NCBI RefSeq assembly: GCF_040149665.1
Contig: NZ_JBEFLP010000001.1
Coordinates: 1,860,001 to 1,924,000 of the forward strand
Reading direction: 5' to 3'
Source of the DNA: Sulfitobacter sp. HNIBRBA3233
Lineage (GTDB): Bacteria; Pseudomonadota; Alphaproteobacteria; Rhodobacterales; Rhodobacteraceae
Length of the DNA stretch: 64,000 nt
The notes below the pieces were generated by a model. The model was given only the letters and a program-made list of their open reading frames with translations. It ran no database searches and was not told the DNA's origin. A program made the translations under genes and the position numbers. Below are positions 15,517-24,792 of the stretch, in pieces. Each line of letters begins with the position of its first letter. Position 1 is the first letter of the stretch.

Positions 15517-16659
15517 CTAGTCGCAGACCGATTTCAGCGCCCGCCATTGCGCGTCTGTCAGGATATCGCCGTAGTCCGCCTGCGGATCGGCAGCGGCGCG
15601 CGCGGCGGCGATCCGGCTGGTCAGTGTCGGGTGGCTGACGAAATGGGACACGACGCCTTCGGTATCGCCGTATCTGTTGCGCAACCGCTCGAACATGTCG
15701 CCCAGCGCGGCAGGGGACACGCCCGCGCGTTCAAGCGCGCCGTAGGCGAAGACATCCGCGCCCGCCTCGGCGCCCTGCGCGTATTTCGCGCTGATCAGGC
15801 GTTCGGTCAGAAACAGCACCACCGCACCGCCCGCGAAATCGCCGAACATCAGCCCCAGTATCCCGATGGACCCCGCCGAGCGCAGCGCGTGCCGGGTCGG
15901 ATCGCGGTTCACCACATGGCCCAGTTCGTGCGCCATCACCGCGGCGACCTCGTTGGGGCTTTCGGCGGCGTCGATCAGGCCGCGAAAGAACACCACGAAC
16001 CCGCCGGGCAGCGCGAAGGCGTTGACCATCTCGTGATCCAGAACGAAAACCGACAATTCGGTATCCGTAGCGCCCCCTGCCCCCAGCGTGGCCAGCATCG
16101 CGTCGAGCGCGGCAAGGCCCTCTTCGTTCTGGCAGGTCGCCAGCGGGGGCAAGGCCGATCCGGCAAGCGCCTGCCGGATCTGCTCGAAGGTCGCCTCGCC
16201 CAATGCGCGCTCGCCGGCGGGGGGCACAAAGACCGCCAGACGGTCGGCCAGCGCGGGGATCAGAAAGCCGATCTGGAGGCTGACCGCCGCCACCGCCGCC
16301 ACGGCCCAGCCGGCCAGCCGCCGCCGGCCTTTCGGCGGTGCGGGGCGGCGCAGGTTCGGCATATGGCGCGTGATGTCGGCATCGTGCAGGTGCAGCCGCG
16401 CCAGCGGATCGGCGGTCCAGCGCAGGATCATCCGGTCGCGGCCCGCCACGTCCTCGACCGCCCGGATTTCCAACAGGGGCCAGACCACATCCGCCGCCCC
16501 CGCGCGCGCGATAACGAGCGCTCCGGCAGGCACATCCACCCGCAGCAGCACCGAGCGGGGCAGCGGCGCGTCGCCGTCGAAATAGGTCGCGTCATGGACG
16601 CGGGCCTGCACAGGCACCGGCGGCGGCTGGTGCGGTGGCGGATCGGGGGGCAGGGTCAT
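15517..16659 (-). CDS. M48 family zinc metalloprotease
   Basis: The 380-residue protein has the M48 zinc motif HELGH at residues 244-248 (VMAHELGHVVNRDPT), the third ligand Glu in the following EAGADVFAYGAL block near residue 294, and a preceding MVNAFALPGGFVVFFRGL typical of BepA/HtpX-like peptidases. Before the protease there is a separate N-terminal domain (residues 20-100) with a beta-rich look, then one membrane helix around 115-140 (LAGWAVAAVAAVSLQIGFLIPAL), so the catalytic part probably faces the periplasm. Its ATG overlaps the stop of the DUF898 gene by four bases, which indicates a shared operon and possibly a joint envelope task. Confidence 0.87.
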   Translation of the reverse strand: MTLPPDPPPHQPPPVPVQARVHDATYFDGDAPLPRSVLLRVDVPAGALVIARAGAADVVWPLLEIRAVEDVAGRDRMILRWTADPLARLHLHDADITRHMPNLRRPAPPKGRRRLAGWAVAAVAAVSLQIGFLIPALADRLAVFVPPAGERALGEATFEQIRQALAGSALPPLATCQNEEGLAALDAMLATLGAGGATDTELSVFVLDHEMVNAFALPGGFVVFFRGLIDAAESPNEVAAVMAHELGHVVNRDPTRHALRSAGSIGILGLMFGDFAGGAVVLFLTERLISAKYAQGAEAGADVFAYGALERAGVSPAALGDMFERLRNRYGDTEGVVSHFVSHPTLTSRIAAARAAADPQADYGDILTDAQWRALKSVCD

Positions 16660-17987
16660 ATGGCAGCCCCCAGATCCAGCGCCTCGGCAAAGCCTTCTGC
16701 CTCGGCGAATTCATCGCGGGCGCGTTGGCTGACCTGCGCCAGCCCCGCCACATTCACCAGCGCCAGCGTGATTGCCATATGGCGCATCAGCGGGAAGGTG
16801 ACAAAGACCTGATGCAGCACGCTCCACAACAGGAAAACGCTGAGGTAGGCAAACCCGAGCAAGCCGACAGACAGCCAGCGCGGCAGCGCCCCCAGCGGGT
16901 CCGCCGTGCCGATCTGCGCCTCCAGAAAGGCGTCCGGCCCCAGCAGGCCAAGGGCCAGCAGGACCAGGGCGACCACACCGAAAAACAGGATCGTATAGGC
17001 GATCGTCGTGCCCACCGCATAGATCACCGACACCCGCAGGCCGTTCAACTCCGAGCTCAGGCGCACCCCGTCCGCCACCTTGTGATTGGCCAGTATGCGC
17101 TTGCTGACAAACCGGTAGTGCACCGCGCCGTAGATCAGCAGCACGGCAATCGGCAGGACAAGGAACAGGCGCGCGGGGCGGTCCCAGTCACCGGGTATGA
17201 ACCGGAAATCGACCACCGCCCCGATGTTGGTGAAAAGATCCGACAGCCCGTCCCCCGCCAGCGGTATCACGGGCCTGAACCACAGAACCCACGCCGCCCA
17301 GAGGACCAGCAGGCCAACACCTGCGATGAAGGGCCGCGCCGCACGGTAGAGCATCCACCACCGCCCCTCCTGCACCAGACGCGCGGAGCCGAACACGGTG
17401 CGGTCGGTCTTGTATTTTTCCAGCCAGAAGGTCATGCGCGGCCACAGGATACCCAGCGAACAGATCGTCACCAGCCAGTGGATCATCGCGCGCCACGCGT
17501 ACCCCCACGCCCCCGGCTCCAGCCCGAAGCGCACGCCGCGCCAGCGGGTGCGCGCCAGCACGTAGCGCCGCGCGCGGTACTGCGCGAAAAACCACAGCGG
17601 AATCACACCCAGAAAGCTGGCCATGTACCCCAGAGAGGCGCTTTGGAAGACCGAGAAGCTGACGAACATCAGCACGAGGTTCACCAGCCCGATGTAGAAT
17701 GTCAGGATCACCACGGCGATGAAAAACCCCAGCAGCTTTTCCCACGGATCGCCGGTATATTCCATCGCGTGACCGCCGGGGCGGATCGCGGACCAGTACC
17801 ACCGGCGCAGGCGTGTTTTCATCCAGAAACGGTAGAAGCCGAGCGTCAGGATCGTCCAGAAGCCGGTCTTGATCGCCAGCCAGAACAGCGCCGAGCGGTT
17901 GCCGACAAACCAGACATCAAGCCCGTGTTCGGGCAGTCGCGGCGGTGCGCCGACCGCCGGAGCCGTTTCAGGTAAAGACGTTGTCAC
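16656..17987 (-). CDS. YjgN/DUF898 family membrane protein
   Basis: The 443-residue protein is rich in membrane helices and shows DUF898 blocks such as IKTGFWTILTLGFYRFWMKTRLRRWYW near residues 38-64 and a second copy-like ICSLGILWPRMTFWLEKYKTDRTVFG, where an aromatic W-x-x-x-R/K pattern follows a short helix. About nine hydrophobic segments are visible. The GTG at 17987 was chosen: it overlaps the end of parC by 20 bases, and the frame further upstream lies inside parC. The 3' end overlaps the M48 protease start. The family has no proven function; its pairing with an M48 protease suggests work on membrane proteins or lipids. Confidence 0.85.
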   Translation of the reverse strand: MTTSLPETAPAVGAPPRLPEHGLDVWFVGNRSALFWLAIKTGFWTILTLGFYRFWMKTRLRRWYWSAIRPGGHAMEYTGDPWEKLLGFFIAVVILTFYIGLVNLVLMFVSFSVFQSASLGYMASFLGVIPLWFFAQYRARRYVLARTRWRGVRFGLEPGAWGYAWRAMIHWLVTICSLGILWPRMTFWLEKYKTDRTVFGSARLVQEGRWWMLYRAARPFIAGVGLLVLWAAWVLWFRPVIPLAGDGLSDLFTNIGAVVDFRFIPGDWDRPARLFLVLPIAVLLIYGAVHYRFVSKRILANHKVADGVRLSSELNGLRVSVIYAVGTTIAYTILFFGVVALVLLALGLLGPDAFLEAQIGTADPLGALPRWLSVGLLGFAYLSVFLLWSVLHQVFVTFPLMRHMAITLALVNVAGLAQVSQRARDEFAEAEGFAEALDLGAAI

Positions 17988-20271
17988 GCGGGAAGCCCCG
18001 TGGTGCCATACGGCCCGCCGACGCCCGCTTGCCGGTCCATTCCGCCAGATCGGTCTCGGTGCGCGTGCGCCCTGCCGGGTCGAGCCAGCTGAGCCCGTCG
18101 GCACGGGTAAAGGTCGTCACGTCAGACAGCCCGCCGTCCTTGTATTTCTGCAGCCGCACGCCCTTGCCGCGGCCCATTTCCGGCAATTCGTCCAGACCGA
18201 ACACCAGAACCTTGCGGTTCTCGCCCACGGTCGCCACGCTGTCACCGCTGACGGGTTTGCAGACCAGCGCGCGGGTGTCGCCGCGCACGTTCAGCACCTG
18301 CTTGCCGCTGCGCGTCTGCGCGACCACCTCGGCCTCCGGCACGATAAACCCGTCCCCCGCCGAGGACGCCACGATCAGTTTGCCCTCGGGGTTGTGGATG
18401 AAGAGCGACACGATCTGCGCCTCGTTGGGCAGATCGACCATCAGGCGCAGCGGCTCGCCCATGCCGCGCCCGCCCGGCAGGTTGGCCGCAGACACCGTGT
18501 AGAACCGCCCGTTCGATCCGAACACCAGCAGGCGGTCGGTGGTATGGGCGTGGAATATGAACCGCGGCCCATCGCCATCCTTGAACTTCAACTCGCGGTC
18601 GAGGTCGATATGGCCGTTCATCGCGCGGATCCAGCCCATCTCGGAACAGACGACCGTGATCGGCTCGCGGTCGATCATTGCCTCCAGCGGCACTTCCTCG
18701 ATCTCGGCGGCTTCCTCGATCAGGGTGCGGCGCGCGCCACCGGCATAGTCCTTGCCGAACTGCTTTTTCGTGGCACGCAACTGGTCGGTGATGCTGTCCC
18801 ACTGCAGCGTCTCGCTTTCCAGCAGGTCTTCGAGGCCCGCGCGTTCTTCCATCAGCTCGGACTGCTCGCGCAGAAGCTCCAGTTCTTCGAGGCGGCGCAG
18901 ACTGCGCAGGCGCATGTTCAGGATCGCCTCGGCCTGGGTCTCGCTCAGCTCTCCGTCGCCGGGGGGCGGCGTGACGTAATCCTTTTCGTCCATCGCGCGG
19001 ACGTGGTCGCGGCCCCAGTCCTCGCGCATCAGCGCGGCCTTGGGATCGTCGTCGTAACGGATGATGTCGATGACGCGGTCGAGGTTCAGGAAGGCGACGA
19101 TGAACCCTTCGAGCACTTCCAGACGGTGGTCGATCTTGGCCATCCGGTGGCGCGACCGGCGCACCAGCACATCGCGGCGGTGGTCGAGGAAGGCGCGCAG
19201 CACCTCCTTCATCGAACAGACGCGTGGCGTGACGCCGTCGATCAGCACGTTCATGTTCAGCGAGAACCGCACCTCCAGATCGGTGGCGCGGAACATCATG
19301 CTCATCATCACCTCCGGATCCACGTTCTTCGAGCGCGGCTCTAGCACCATGCGCACGTCTTCGGCGCTTTCGTCGCGCACATCCGCCAGAACCGGTATCT
19401 TCTTGGTCTGGATGGCCTCGGCGATCTTCTCGATCAGTTTGGACTTCTGCACCTGATAGGGGATTTCGGTCACGACGATCTGCCACTGGCCACGGCCCAG
19501 ATCCTCGACCTCCCATTTCGCGCGCAGGCGGAAGCCGCCCTTGCCGGTGCGGTAAGCGGTCGCGATGTTCTCTGGCGGCTCGACGATCACGCCGCCGGTG
19601 GGGAAATCAGGGCCGGGTACGTAGTTGAGCAAGGTATCATCGTAGCAGTCGGGTTTCTTGATCAGATGAATGCAGGCATCGCACAGCTCGGCGATGTTAT
19701 GCGGCGGGATATTGGTCGCCATGCCGACCGCGATGCCGGACGATCCATTCGCCAGCAGGTTCGGGAACTGCGCGGGCAGCACCACGGGTTCGGTCAGCCG
19801 TCCGTCATAGTTGTCGCGGAAATCCACGACATCCTCGCCCAGACCCTCCAGCAGCGCCTCGGCCACGGCGGTCATCCGCGCCTCGGTATAGCGGCTGGCC
19901 GCCGGGTTATCGCCGTCGATGTTGCCGAAGTTGCCCTGCCCGTCGACCAGCGGGTAGCGGACGTTGAAATCCTGCGCCAGACGCGCCATCGCATCATAGA
20001 TCGCGGCATCGCCGTGGGGGTGGAAATCCCCCATCGTGTCGCCGCTGATCTTGGCGGATTTCAGAAAGCCGCCGGTCGAATTCAGCCGCAAGCGGTTCAT
20101 CGCATAGAGAATCCGGCGGTGGACCGGCTTCAGCCCGTCGCGCGCGTCGGGCAGCGCGCGGTGCATGATCGTCGACAGCGCATAGGTCAGGTACCGGTCG
20201 CCCAGCGCGCGGCGCAGGGGTTCGGACATATCGGCAAAGCCGGTGCTTTCGGGATCGGTCGTATCAGCCAT
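17968..20271 (-). CDS. parC: DNA topoisomerase IV subunit A
   Basis: ParC cuts and rejoins DNA in topoisomerase IV, which unlinks daughter chromosomes. The 767-residue protein begins [28 protein letters not shown]. The breakage-reunion domain contains [41 protein letters not shown] and [11 protein letters not shown], where the Tyr of RYTEARM near residue 124 is the DNA-linking tyrosine. The C-terminal part has a shortened beta-pinwheel with repeats such as [21 protein letters not shown]. The length and lack of the long GyrA C-terminal domain support ParC rather than GyrA. It heads an operon with DUF898 and M48 genes. Confidence 0.93.
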   Translation of the reverse strand: MADTTDPESTGFADMSEPLRRALGDRYLTYALSTIMHRALPDARDGLKPVHRRILYAMNRLRLNSTGGFLKSAKISGDTMGDFHPHGDAAIYDAMARLAQDFNVRYPLVDGQGNFGNIDGDNPAASRYTEARMTAVAEALLEGLGEDVVDFRDNYDGRLTEPVVLPAQFPNLLANGSSGIAVGMATNIPPHNIAELCDACIHLIKKPDCYDDTLLNYVPGPDFPTGGVIVEPPENIATAYRTGKGGFRLRAKWEVEDLGRGQWQIVVTEIPYQVQKSKLIEKIAEAIQTKKIPVLADVRDESAEDVRMVLEPRSKNVDPEVMMSMMFRATDLEVRFSLNMNVLIDGVTPRVCSMKEVLRAFLDHRRDVLVRRSRHRMAKIDHRLEVLEGFIVAFLNLDRVIDIIRYDDDPKAALMREDWGRDHVRAMDEKDYVTPPPGDGELSETQAEAILNMRLRSLRRLEELELLREQSELMEERAGLEDLLESETLQWDSITDQLRATKKQFGKDYAGGARRTLIEEAAEIEEVPLEAMIDREPITVVCSEMGWIRAMNGHIDLDRELKFKDGDGPRFIFHAHTTDRLLVFGSNGRFYTVSAANLPGGRGMGEPLRLMVDLPNEAQIVSLFIHNPEGKLIVASSAGDGFIVPEAEVVAQTRSGKQVLNVRGDTRALVCKPVSGDSVATVGENRKVLVFGLDELPEMGRGKGVRLQKYKDGGLSDVTTFTRADGLSWLDPAGRTRTETDLAEWTGKRASAGRMAPRGFPRDNVFT

Positions 20272-20426
20272 GCAGACTGCATATCGCCGCCGCCGCGCCC
20301 CCACAAGGACCGGAATGCCCGATCACGCGCGGCGCGGTCCTGTTTGTGGCAGATATGTGATGCGTCAACTTTCTTCCTTTTTCCCCTAAAAAGGAATCAC
20401 CGCATTTGGTATTGAAACAAAAGGGT

Positions 20427-20446
20427 GTGGTACAGCGTTGTACTAC
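20427..20446. promoter_or_regulatory. Imperfect 20-bp palindrome upstream of the SH3 gene
   Basis: GTGGTACAGCGTTGTACTAC is a dyad with 8 of 10 base pairs matching and a perfect GTACA/TGTAC core at 20430-20443. It lies 26 bases before the SH3-domain gene and in the region shared with the divergent parC promoter. It is a candidate operator; the regulator is unknown. Confidence 0.4.
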
Positions 20447-20471
20447 AAATGATCTGCCGGGGTATTCTTTC

Positions 20472-21071
20472 ATGAAAACGTTCATTGTTCTGACATTCGC
20501 ATTTCTGGGCTTTGCCCTCTACGAAATGAGCGGCGGAGAGGATTTCCAGCCCGCGAGCGCACGCGCCGAGGCTCCTGCCCCCGTGGCAGAACCGGTCCAA
20601 GTCGCTGCCGCGCCTTCGCGGACCGAAACAGACGGACCCAATGCCAACGTGATCACAACTGCGGACGAGACACCGGCAGTGACCCGCGTCTCGCTGAACC
20701 TGACAAATGTCACCGAGGCTGCTCCCGCTGCCACCCAGACCACCGCGCCGGAGGCGCAGCCGGCGACCTTCAACGCGGGCACGATCACCGACAGCACCGA
20801 AACCCCGCAGATCATCCTGCCCAGCCTGATCGCCACGTCGCCACGGACCGAAACCGCGCTGAACGGCTCTGTCGGGGATGTGCGCATCGTGTCGGGCAAC
20901 CGGGTCAACGTGCGCGGCGGGCCATCCACCGACTACGGCGTGGTGGGCAAGCTTGCGCGCGGCGACGAGGTCCGCGTGATCGAGGACAACGGCAACGGCT
21001 GGGTCCGGATGGAATCGCTCGACACCGGCGAAGAAGGCTGGATGGCCGATTTCCTGCTCACATCGGGCTGA
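20472..21071 (+). CDS. SH3-domain envelope protein
   Basis: The 199-residue protein starts MKTFIVLTFAFLGFALYEMSGG, a signal peptide or membrane anchor. A long low-complexity linker follows (residues 25-135) rich in Ala, Pro, Thr and Glu. The C-terminal part is a bacterial SH3 (SH3_3/SH3b) domain with VRIVSGNRVNVRGGPSTDYGVVGKL and ARGDEVRVIEDNGNGWVRME, ending GEEGWMADFLL. Such domains usually bind peptidoglycan or proteins in the periplasm. The start at 20472 was chosen because the signal sequence begins there; the frame is open 22 codons upstream. It is followed by a strong terminator. Confidence 0.87.
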   Translation: MKTFIVLTFAFLGFALYEMSGGEDFQPASARAEAPAPVAEPVQVAAAPSRTETDGPNANVITTADETPAVTRVSLNLTNVTEAAPAATQTTAPEAQPATFNAGTITDSTETPQIILPSLIATSPRTETALNGSVGDVRIVSGNRVNVRGGPSTDYGVVGKLARGDEVRVIEDNGNGWVRMESLDTGEEGWMADFLLTSG

Positions 21072-21114
21072 TTTGCACGGGCCGATTGCCAAAGCGGCCT
21101 AAAACGCGCATGGG

Positions 21115-21140
21115 AGGCCTCGAAACTTCGGGGCCTTTTT
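21115..21140 (+). terminator. Rho-independent terminator overlapping the SDR leader
   Basis: AGGCC-T-CGA pairs with TCG-G-GGCCT and the hairpin ends in five Ts. It should terminate the SH3 gene. The next start codon (21142) follows after a single C, so the terminator occupies the place of that gene's ribosome binding site. Confidence 0.8.
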
Positions 21141-21141
21141 C

Positions 21142-21966
21142 ATGTCAGAACGTGCGATCCTCATCACCGGCTGTTCCTCGGGTATCGGCTATGCCGCCGC
21201 ACACGGGCTGCGGGCACGCGGCTGGCGCGTCTTCGCCTCCTGCCGTCAGGAGCTTGACTGCGCCAACATGCGCAGCGAAGGCTTCGAAAGCCCGCGCATC
21301 GATTACACCGACGCCGACAGCATCATCACCGGTCTGGCGGACACGCTCGAAGCGACGGGCGGGCGGCTGGACGCGCTGTTCAACAATGGCGCACATGCCA
21401 CTCCCGGCGCGGTCGAGGATCTGCCGACAGAGGCCCTGCGCGATATTTTCGAGGCGAATTTCTTTGGCTGGCACACACTGACCCGCGCGGTGATCCCGGT
21501 GATGCGCGATCAGGGCCACGGGCGCATCGTGCAATGCTCATCGGTGCTGGGGCTTGTCGCCTACCCGTGGCGCGGTGCCTATACGGCGACGAAATTCGCC
21601 CTCGAGGGGCTCACGGATACGCTGAGGCTGGAAATGCGCGGCACGGGCGTGGTGCCGATCCTGATCGAACCCGGCCCGATCACCACCCGGTTCCGCCACA
21701 ACGCGATCGCCCATTTCGAACGCTGGATCGATTGGGAAAACTCGGCCCGCGCCGAGCAATACGAGACCCAACTGGCGCAACATCTCTACAACGATCACAA
21801 GGCGAAGTTTGAACTGCCGCCCGAAGCTGTCGTAAAGAAACTTGTCCACGCGGTCGAAAGCCGCCGCCCGCGCCCGCGCTATTACGTCACCACACCGACG
21901 CATGCGGCGGGGCTGCTGCGGCGGATGCTGTCCACAAGGGCGCTCGACAGGCTGGCTGGCAGATAA
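21142..21966 (+). CDS. Short-chain dehydrogenase/reductase
   Basis: The 274-residue protein is a classical SDR. It has the NAD(P)-binding TGCSSGIG at residues 10-16, NNGAHA near 81, the catalytic Ser in QCSSVLGL near 133, and YTATK with Tyr147 and Lys151. The substrate is not known; similar proteins reduce retinol-like or steroid-like carbonyls in annotations, but nothing here decides this. The N-terminus MSERAILITG is normal for the fold, so the ATG at 21142 is probably right although it has no ribosome binding site other than the terminator stem just before it. A later start would remove the cofactor site. Confidence 0.85.
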   Translation: MSERAILITGCSSGIGYAAAHGLRARGWRVFASCRQELDCANMRSEGFESPRIDYTDADSIITGLADTLEATGGRLDALFNNGAHATPGAVEDLPTEALRDIFEANFFGWHTLTRAVIPVMRDQGHGRIVQCSSVLGLVAYPWRGAYTATKFALEGLTDTLRLEMRGTGVVPILIEPGPITTRFRHNAIAHFERWIDWENSARAEQYETQLAQHLYNDHKAKFELPPEAVVKKLVHAVESRRPRPRYYVTTPTHAAGLLRRMLSTRALDRLAGR

Positions 21967-22027
21967 AGAATTTGCACTCACGGCTCGGACCGCTACATCG
22001 CGGCCCAGCCAACCCCAGGAGTATTAC

Positions 22028-22225
22028 ATGGCCGACGCGTTTTTCATTCTCGTCATCATTTCGGTTCTTGCCGTGGTGGTGGTTCTCATGTTCGGGCTGG
22101 GCGGCTTCGCCAAAGGCGGCAAGTTCAATCGCGAGAATTCGAACAAGCTGATGCGCCTGCGCCTGATCACGCAGTTCATCGCGGTCTGCCTGATCGCAAT
22201 CTACGTCTTTTTCATCAGGGGCTGA
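22028..22225 (+). CDS. Small HIG1-like twin-membrane protein
   Basis: The 65-residue protein has two membrane helices (FFILVIISVLAVVVVLMFGLGG and ITQFIAVCLIAIYVFFI) joined by a short polar loop, AKGGKFNRENSNKLMRLRL. The NKLMRxRxxxQ pattern resembles HIG1-domain proteins, which associate with respiratory complexes. It has a strong ribosome binding site, AGGAGTATT, and is separated from the adenosyltransferase gene by four bases, so the two form an operon, an arrangement common in Rhodobacteraceae. The function of the bacterial protein is not established. Confidence 0.8.
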   Translation: MADAFFILVIISVLAVVVVLMFGLGGFAKGGKFNRENSNKLMRLRLITQFIAVCLIAIYVFFIRG

Positions 22226-22229
22226 GCAG

Positions 22230-22802
22230 ATGGTCGTTCTCAACAAGATCTACACCCGCACGGGCGACAAGGGCGATACCGCACTGGGCAACGGCGCACG
22301 CGTGGCCAAACACGACGTGCGCGTCGAAGCCTACGGCACAGCGGACGAGTTGAACTGTTTTGTCGGCGTCGCGCGCCTGCACGCCACCAAGGAAACCGAC
22401 GACGCGCTGTCGCGCATCCAGAACGACCTGTTCGATCTGGGGGCCGATCTGTGCCGCCCCGACATGGAAAAGGACGCCGAGGCGGAGTATCCCCCCCTGC
22501 GCATGACCGATGCGCAGGTCGACCGGCTGGAGGCCGAAATCGACCTGATGAATGCCGAACTCGAACCGCTGCGCAGCTTTATCCTGCCCGGTGGCAGCGA
22601 GCTGTCCGCGCATCTGCACGTCTGCCGCACCGTCGCGCGCCGCGCCGAACGGCTGGCCACGGAACTTGCCCTGAATGAAACTGTCAATGCCGCCGCCGTG
22701 CGCTATCTTAACCGGTTGAGCGACTGGTTCTTCGTGGCCGCACGCATGGCAAACGACAGTGGGCGCAAGGACGTGCTCTGGGTGCCTGGCGCCAACCGCT
22801 AG
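22230..22802 (+). CDS. Cob(I)alamin adenosyltransferase, PduO type
   Basis: This enzyme transfers the adenosyl group of ATP to cob(I)alamin, making the coenzyme for B12-dependent mutases. The 190-residue protein begins MVVLNKIYTRTGDKGDTALGNG, containing the P-loop-like TRTGDKGxT of the PduO/MMAB family, followed by RVEAYGTADELNCFVG and, near the C-terminus, VCRTVARRAERLATEL and AAVRYLNRLSDWFFVAAR. It is in one operon with the twin-membrane gene. In this organism the likely users are ethylmalonyl-CoA and methylmalonyl-CoA mutases; mcd and cobalamin-synthesis genes elsewhere in the window agree with this. Confidence 0.93.
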   Translation: MVVLNKIYTRTGDKGDTALGNGARVAKHDVRVEAYGTADELNCFVGVARLHATKETDDALSRIQNDLFDLGADLCRPDMEKDAEAEYPPLRMTDAQVDRLEAEIDLMNAELEPLRSFILPGGSELSAHLHVCRTVARRAERLATELALNETVNAAAVRYLNRLSDWFFVAARMANDSGRKDVLWVPGANR

Positions 22803-22869
22803 GCCGCTCGCGCCTCTGCGCCATCTCGTCGCACAAAGGCCGGGATGCCCGCGGGTGAATTGGTCACGA

Positions 22870-22901
22870 AATAATCTTGCTATTTCCGCCCGAAGATTAT
22901 T
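22870..22901. promoter_or_regulatory. Inverted repeat in the etfBA upstream region
   Basis: AATAATCTT (22870-22878) and AAGATTATT (22893-22901) form a perfect 9-bp inverted repeat with a 14-base spacer, in an AT-rich patch 130 bases before etfB. It overlaps possible promoter elements such as TATTGT. A role as operator is inferred. A further short hairpin, CGGGGG-tct-CCCCCG (22991-23005), stands just before the etfB ribosome binding site. Confidence 0.4.
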
Positions 22902-23031
22902 GTTACGTGACGTGTCCGGACCGCCGTAAGGCGATTTTTCCCTGTTTTGGCCGGTCACGCTTCGGTAGACAGGGCGCAGATTCAACGATCCGGGGGTCTC
23001 CCCCGAGTCGCAAACAAGGAGAGAAACGCTC

Positions 23032-23790
23032 ATGAAGGTGCTCGTACCTGTCAAACGCGTGATCGACTATAACGTGAAAGTCCGTGTCAAAGCGGACGGT
23101 TCCGGTGTCGATCTCGCCAACGTGAAAATGTCCATGAACCCGTTCGACGAAATTTCCGTCGAGCAGGCGATCCGCATGAAAGAGGCCGGTCAGGTCGATG
23201 AAGTCGTCGTCGTGTCCATCGGCGTCAAGCAAAGCCAGGAAACCCTGCGCACCGCTCTGGCCATGGGTGCCGACCGCGCGATCCTGATCGTCGCCACCGA
23301 CGACGTGCACAACGACATCGAACCGCTGACCGTTGCGAAAATCCTCAAGGCCGTCGTCGAAGAGGAACAGCCCGGTCTGGTGATCTGTGGCAAGCAGGCG
23401 ATCGACAACGACATGAACGCGACCGGCCAGATGCTGGCGGCCCTTCTGGGCTGGAGCCAGGCCACCTTTGCCTCCGAAGTGGAAATCGACGGCGACAAGG
23501 CGAAAGTCACCCGCGAGGTTGACGGCGGTCTGCAAACCATCGAGGTCGCCATGCCGACGGTCGTCACCGTGGACCTGCGCCTGAACGAACCGCGCTACGC
23601 CTCCCTGCCCAACATCATGAAGGCGAAGAAAAAGCCGCTGGATGAAAAGACACCCGCCGACTACGGCGTCGAGGTGAAGAACCGTCTCGAAATCGTCAAG
23701 ACCGAAGAGCCGCCGGAACGCTCCGCCGGGATCAAGGTTGAGTCCGTGGACGAACTGGTGGCGAAACTTAAAGAGAAGGGCGTTGTATAA
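23032..23790 (+). CDS. etfB: Electron transfer flavoprotein beta subunit
   Basis: EtfB with EtfA carries electrons from acyl-CoA dehydrogenases to the respiratory chain through ETF-ubiquinone oxidoreductase. The 252-residue protein begins [20 protein letters not shown] and contains the AMP-binding GADRAILI block, [23 protein letters not shown] and the family signature [43 protein letters not shown] (about residues 161-203, a landmark only). AAGGAGAG is the ribosome binding site. The stop codon overlaps the etfA start (TAATG). In this window methylsuccinyl-CoA dehydrogenase is one likely electron donor. Confidence 0.97.
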   Translation: MKVLVPVKRVIDYNVKVRVKADGSGVDLANVKMSMNPFDEISVEQAIRMKEAGQVDEVVVVSIGVKQSQETLRTALAMGADRAILIVATDDVHNDIEPLTVAKILKAVVEEEQPGLVICGKQAIDNDMNATGQMLAALLGWSQATFASEVEIDGDKAKVTREVDGGLQTIEVAMPTVVTVDLRLNEPRYASLPNIMKAKKKPLDEKTPADYGVEVKNRLEIVKTEEPPERSAGIKVESVDELVAKLKEKGVV

Positions 23791-24716
23791 TGGCTGTTCT
23801 ACTCCTTGCAGAAGTCAATGACGGCGAACTGGCGATGGACGCCACCGCCAAGGCCGTAACCGCAGCCAAGCAGCTGGGCGAAGTGACCGTGCTCTGCGCG
23901 GGCGGCTCTGCTGCCGCAGCGGGTGAAGCCGCCGCGAAGATCGACGGCGTGTCGAAGGTTCTGGTTGCCGAAGACGACAGCCTTGGCCACCGTCTGGCGG
24001 AATCCACAGCGGCGCTGATCGTGTCGCTGGCTGGCGACTACGACCACATCACGGCGCCCGCGACCACGGACGCCAAGAACGTGATGCCCCGCGTGGCGGC
24101 CCTGCTTGACGTGATGATGATCTCCGACGCCTCCGGCGTTGTGGACGCGGATACGTTCGAGCGTCCGATCTACGCGGGCAACGCGATCCAGACCGTGAAA
24201 TCTTCCGACGCCAAGAAGGTCATCACCTTCCGCGGTGCGTCCTTTGACGCGGCTGGCGACGGCGGCTCCGCCTCGGTCGAAACCATTTCGGCTGCCGAAA
24301 ACCCCGGTCTCAGCACATGGGTCGAGGACAAGCTGGCCGAAAGCGACCGTCCCGAACTCACCTCCGCAGGCGTTGTCGTCTCCGGTGGTCGCGGTGTCGG
24401 CTCGGAAGAGGATTTCGCCCTCATCGAGAAGCTCGCGGACAAGCTCGGCGCCGCCGTTGGCGCGTCGCGCGCGGCTGTCGACAGTGGCTACGCCCCGAAC
24501 GACTGGCAGGTTGGCCAGACCGGCAAGGTCGTCGCACCCGAGCTCTATGTCGCCGTCGGCATCTCCGGTGCGATCCAGCACCTCGCGGGCATGAAAGACA
24601 GCAAGATCATCGTCGCGATCAACAAGGACGAAGAGGCCCCGATCTTCCAGGTGGCGGATTACGGCCTCGTGGCCGACCTCTTCGAAGCCGTGCCAGAACT
24701 GACCGAAAAGCTCTGA
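23790..24716 (+). CDS. etfA: Electron transfer flavoprotein alpha subunit
   Basis: EtfA binds the FAD that passes electrons out of the flavoprotein. The 308-residue protein starts [18 protein letters not shown]. The C-terminal FAD domain includes [36 protein letters not shown], a canonical signature near residues 195-230, and [38 protein letters not shown]. It is translationally coupled to etfB and is followed by a perfect terminator hairpin, so the operon is just etfBA. Confidence 0.97.
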   Translation: MAVLLLAEVNDGELAMDATAKAVTAAKQLGEVTVLCAGGSAAAAGEAAAKIDGVSKVLVAEDDSLGHRLAESTAALIVSLAGDYDHITAPATTDAKNVMPRVAALLDVMMISDASGVVDADTFERPIYAGNAIQTVKSSDAKKVITFRGASFDAAGDGGSASVETISAAENPGLSTWVEDKLAESDRPELTSAGVVVSGGRGVGSEEDFALIEKLADKLGAAVGASRAAVDSGYAPNDWQVGQTGKVVAPELYVAVGISGAIQHLAGMKDSKIIVAINKDEEAPIFQVADYGLVADLFEAVPELTEKL

Positions 24717-24741
24717 CAAGGGTTTCCCCGAAGAACGACCG

Positions 24742-24770
24742 AAGGCCCGCCGGTTCCGGCGGGCCTTTCG
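24742..24770 (+). terminator. Rho-independent terminator after etfA
   Basis: AAGGCCCGCC and GGCGGGCCTT form a perfect 10-bp stem with a GGTTCC loop, then TTTCG. The arms also carry AA/TT on the other side, so it may serve the convergent DUF6473 gene as well. Confidence 0.85.
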
Positions 24771-24792
24771 CGTTTCACCACCCGCCGCCCCG

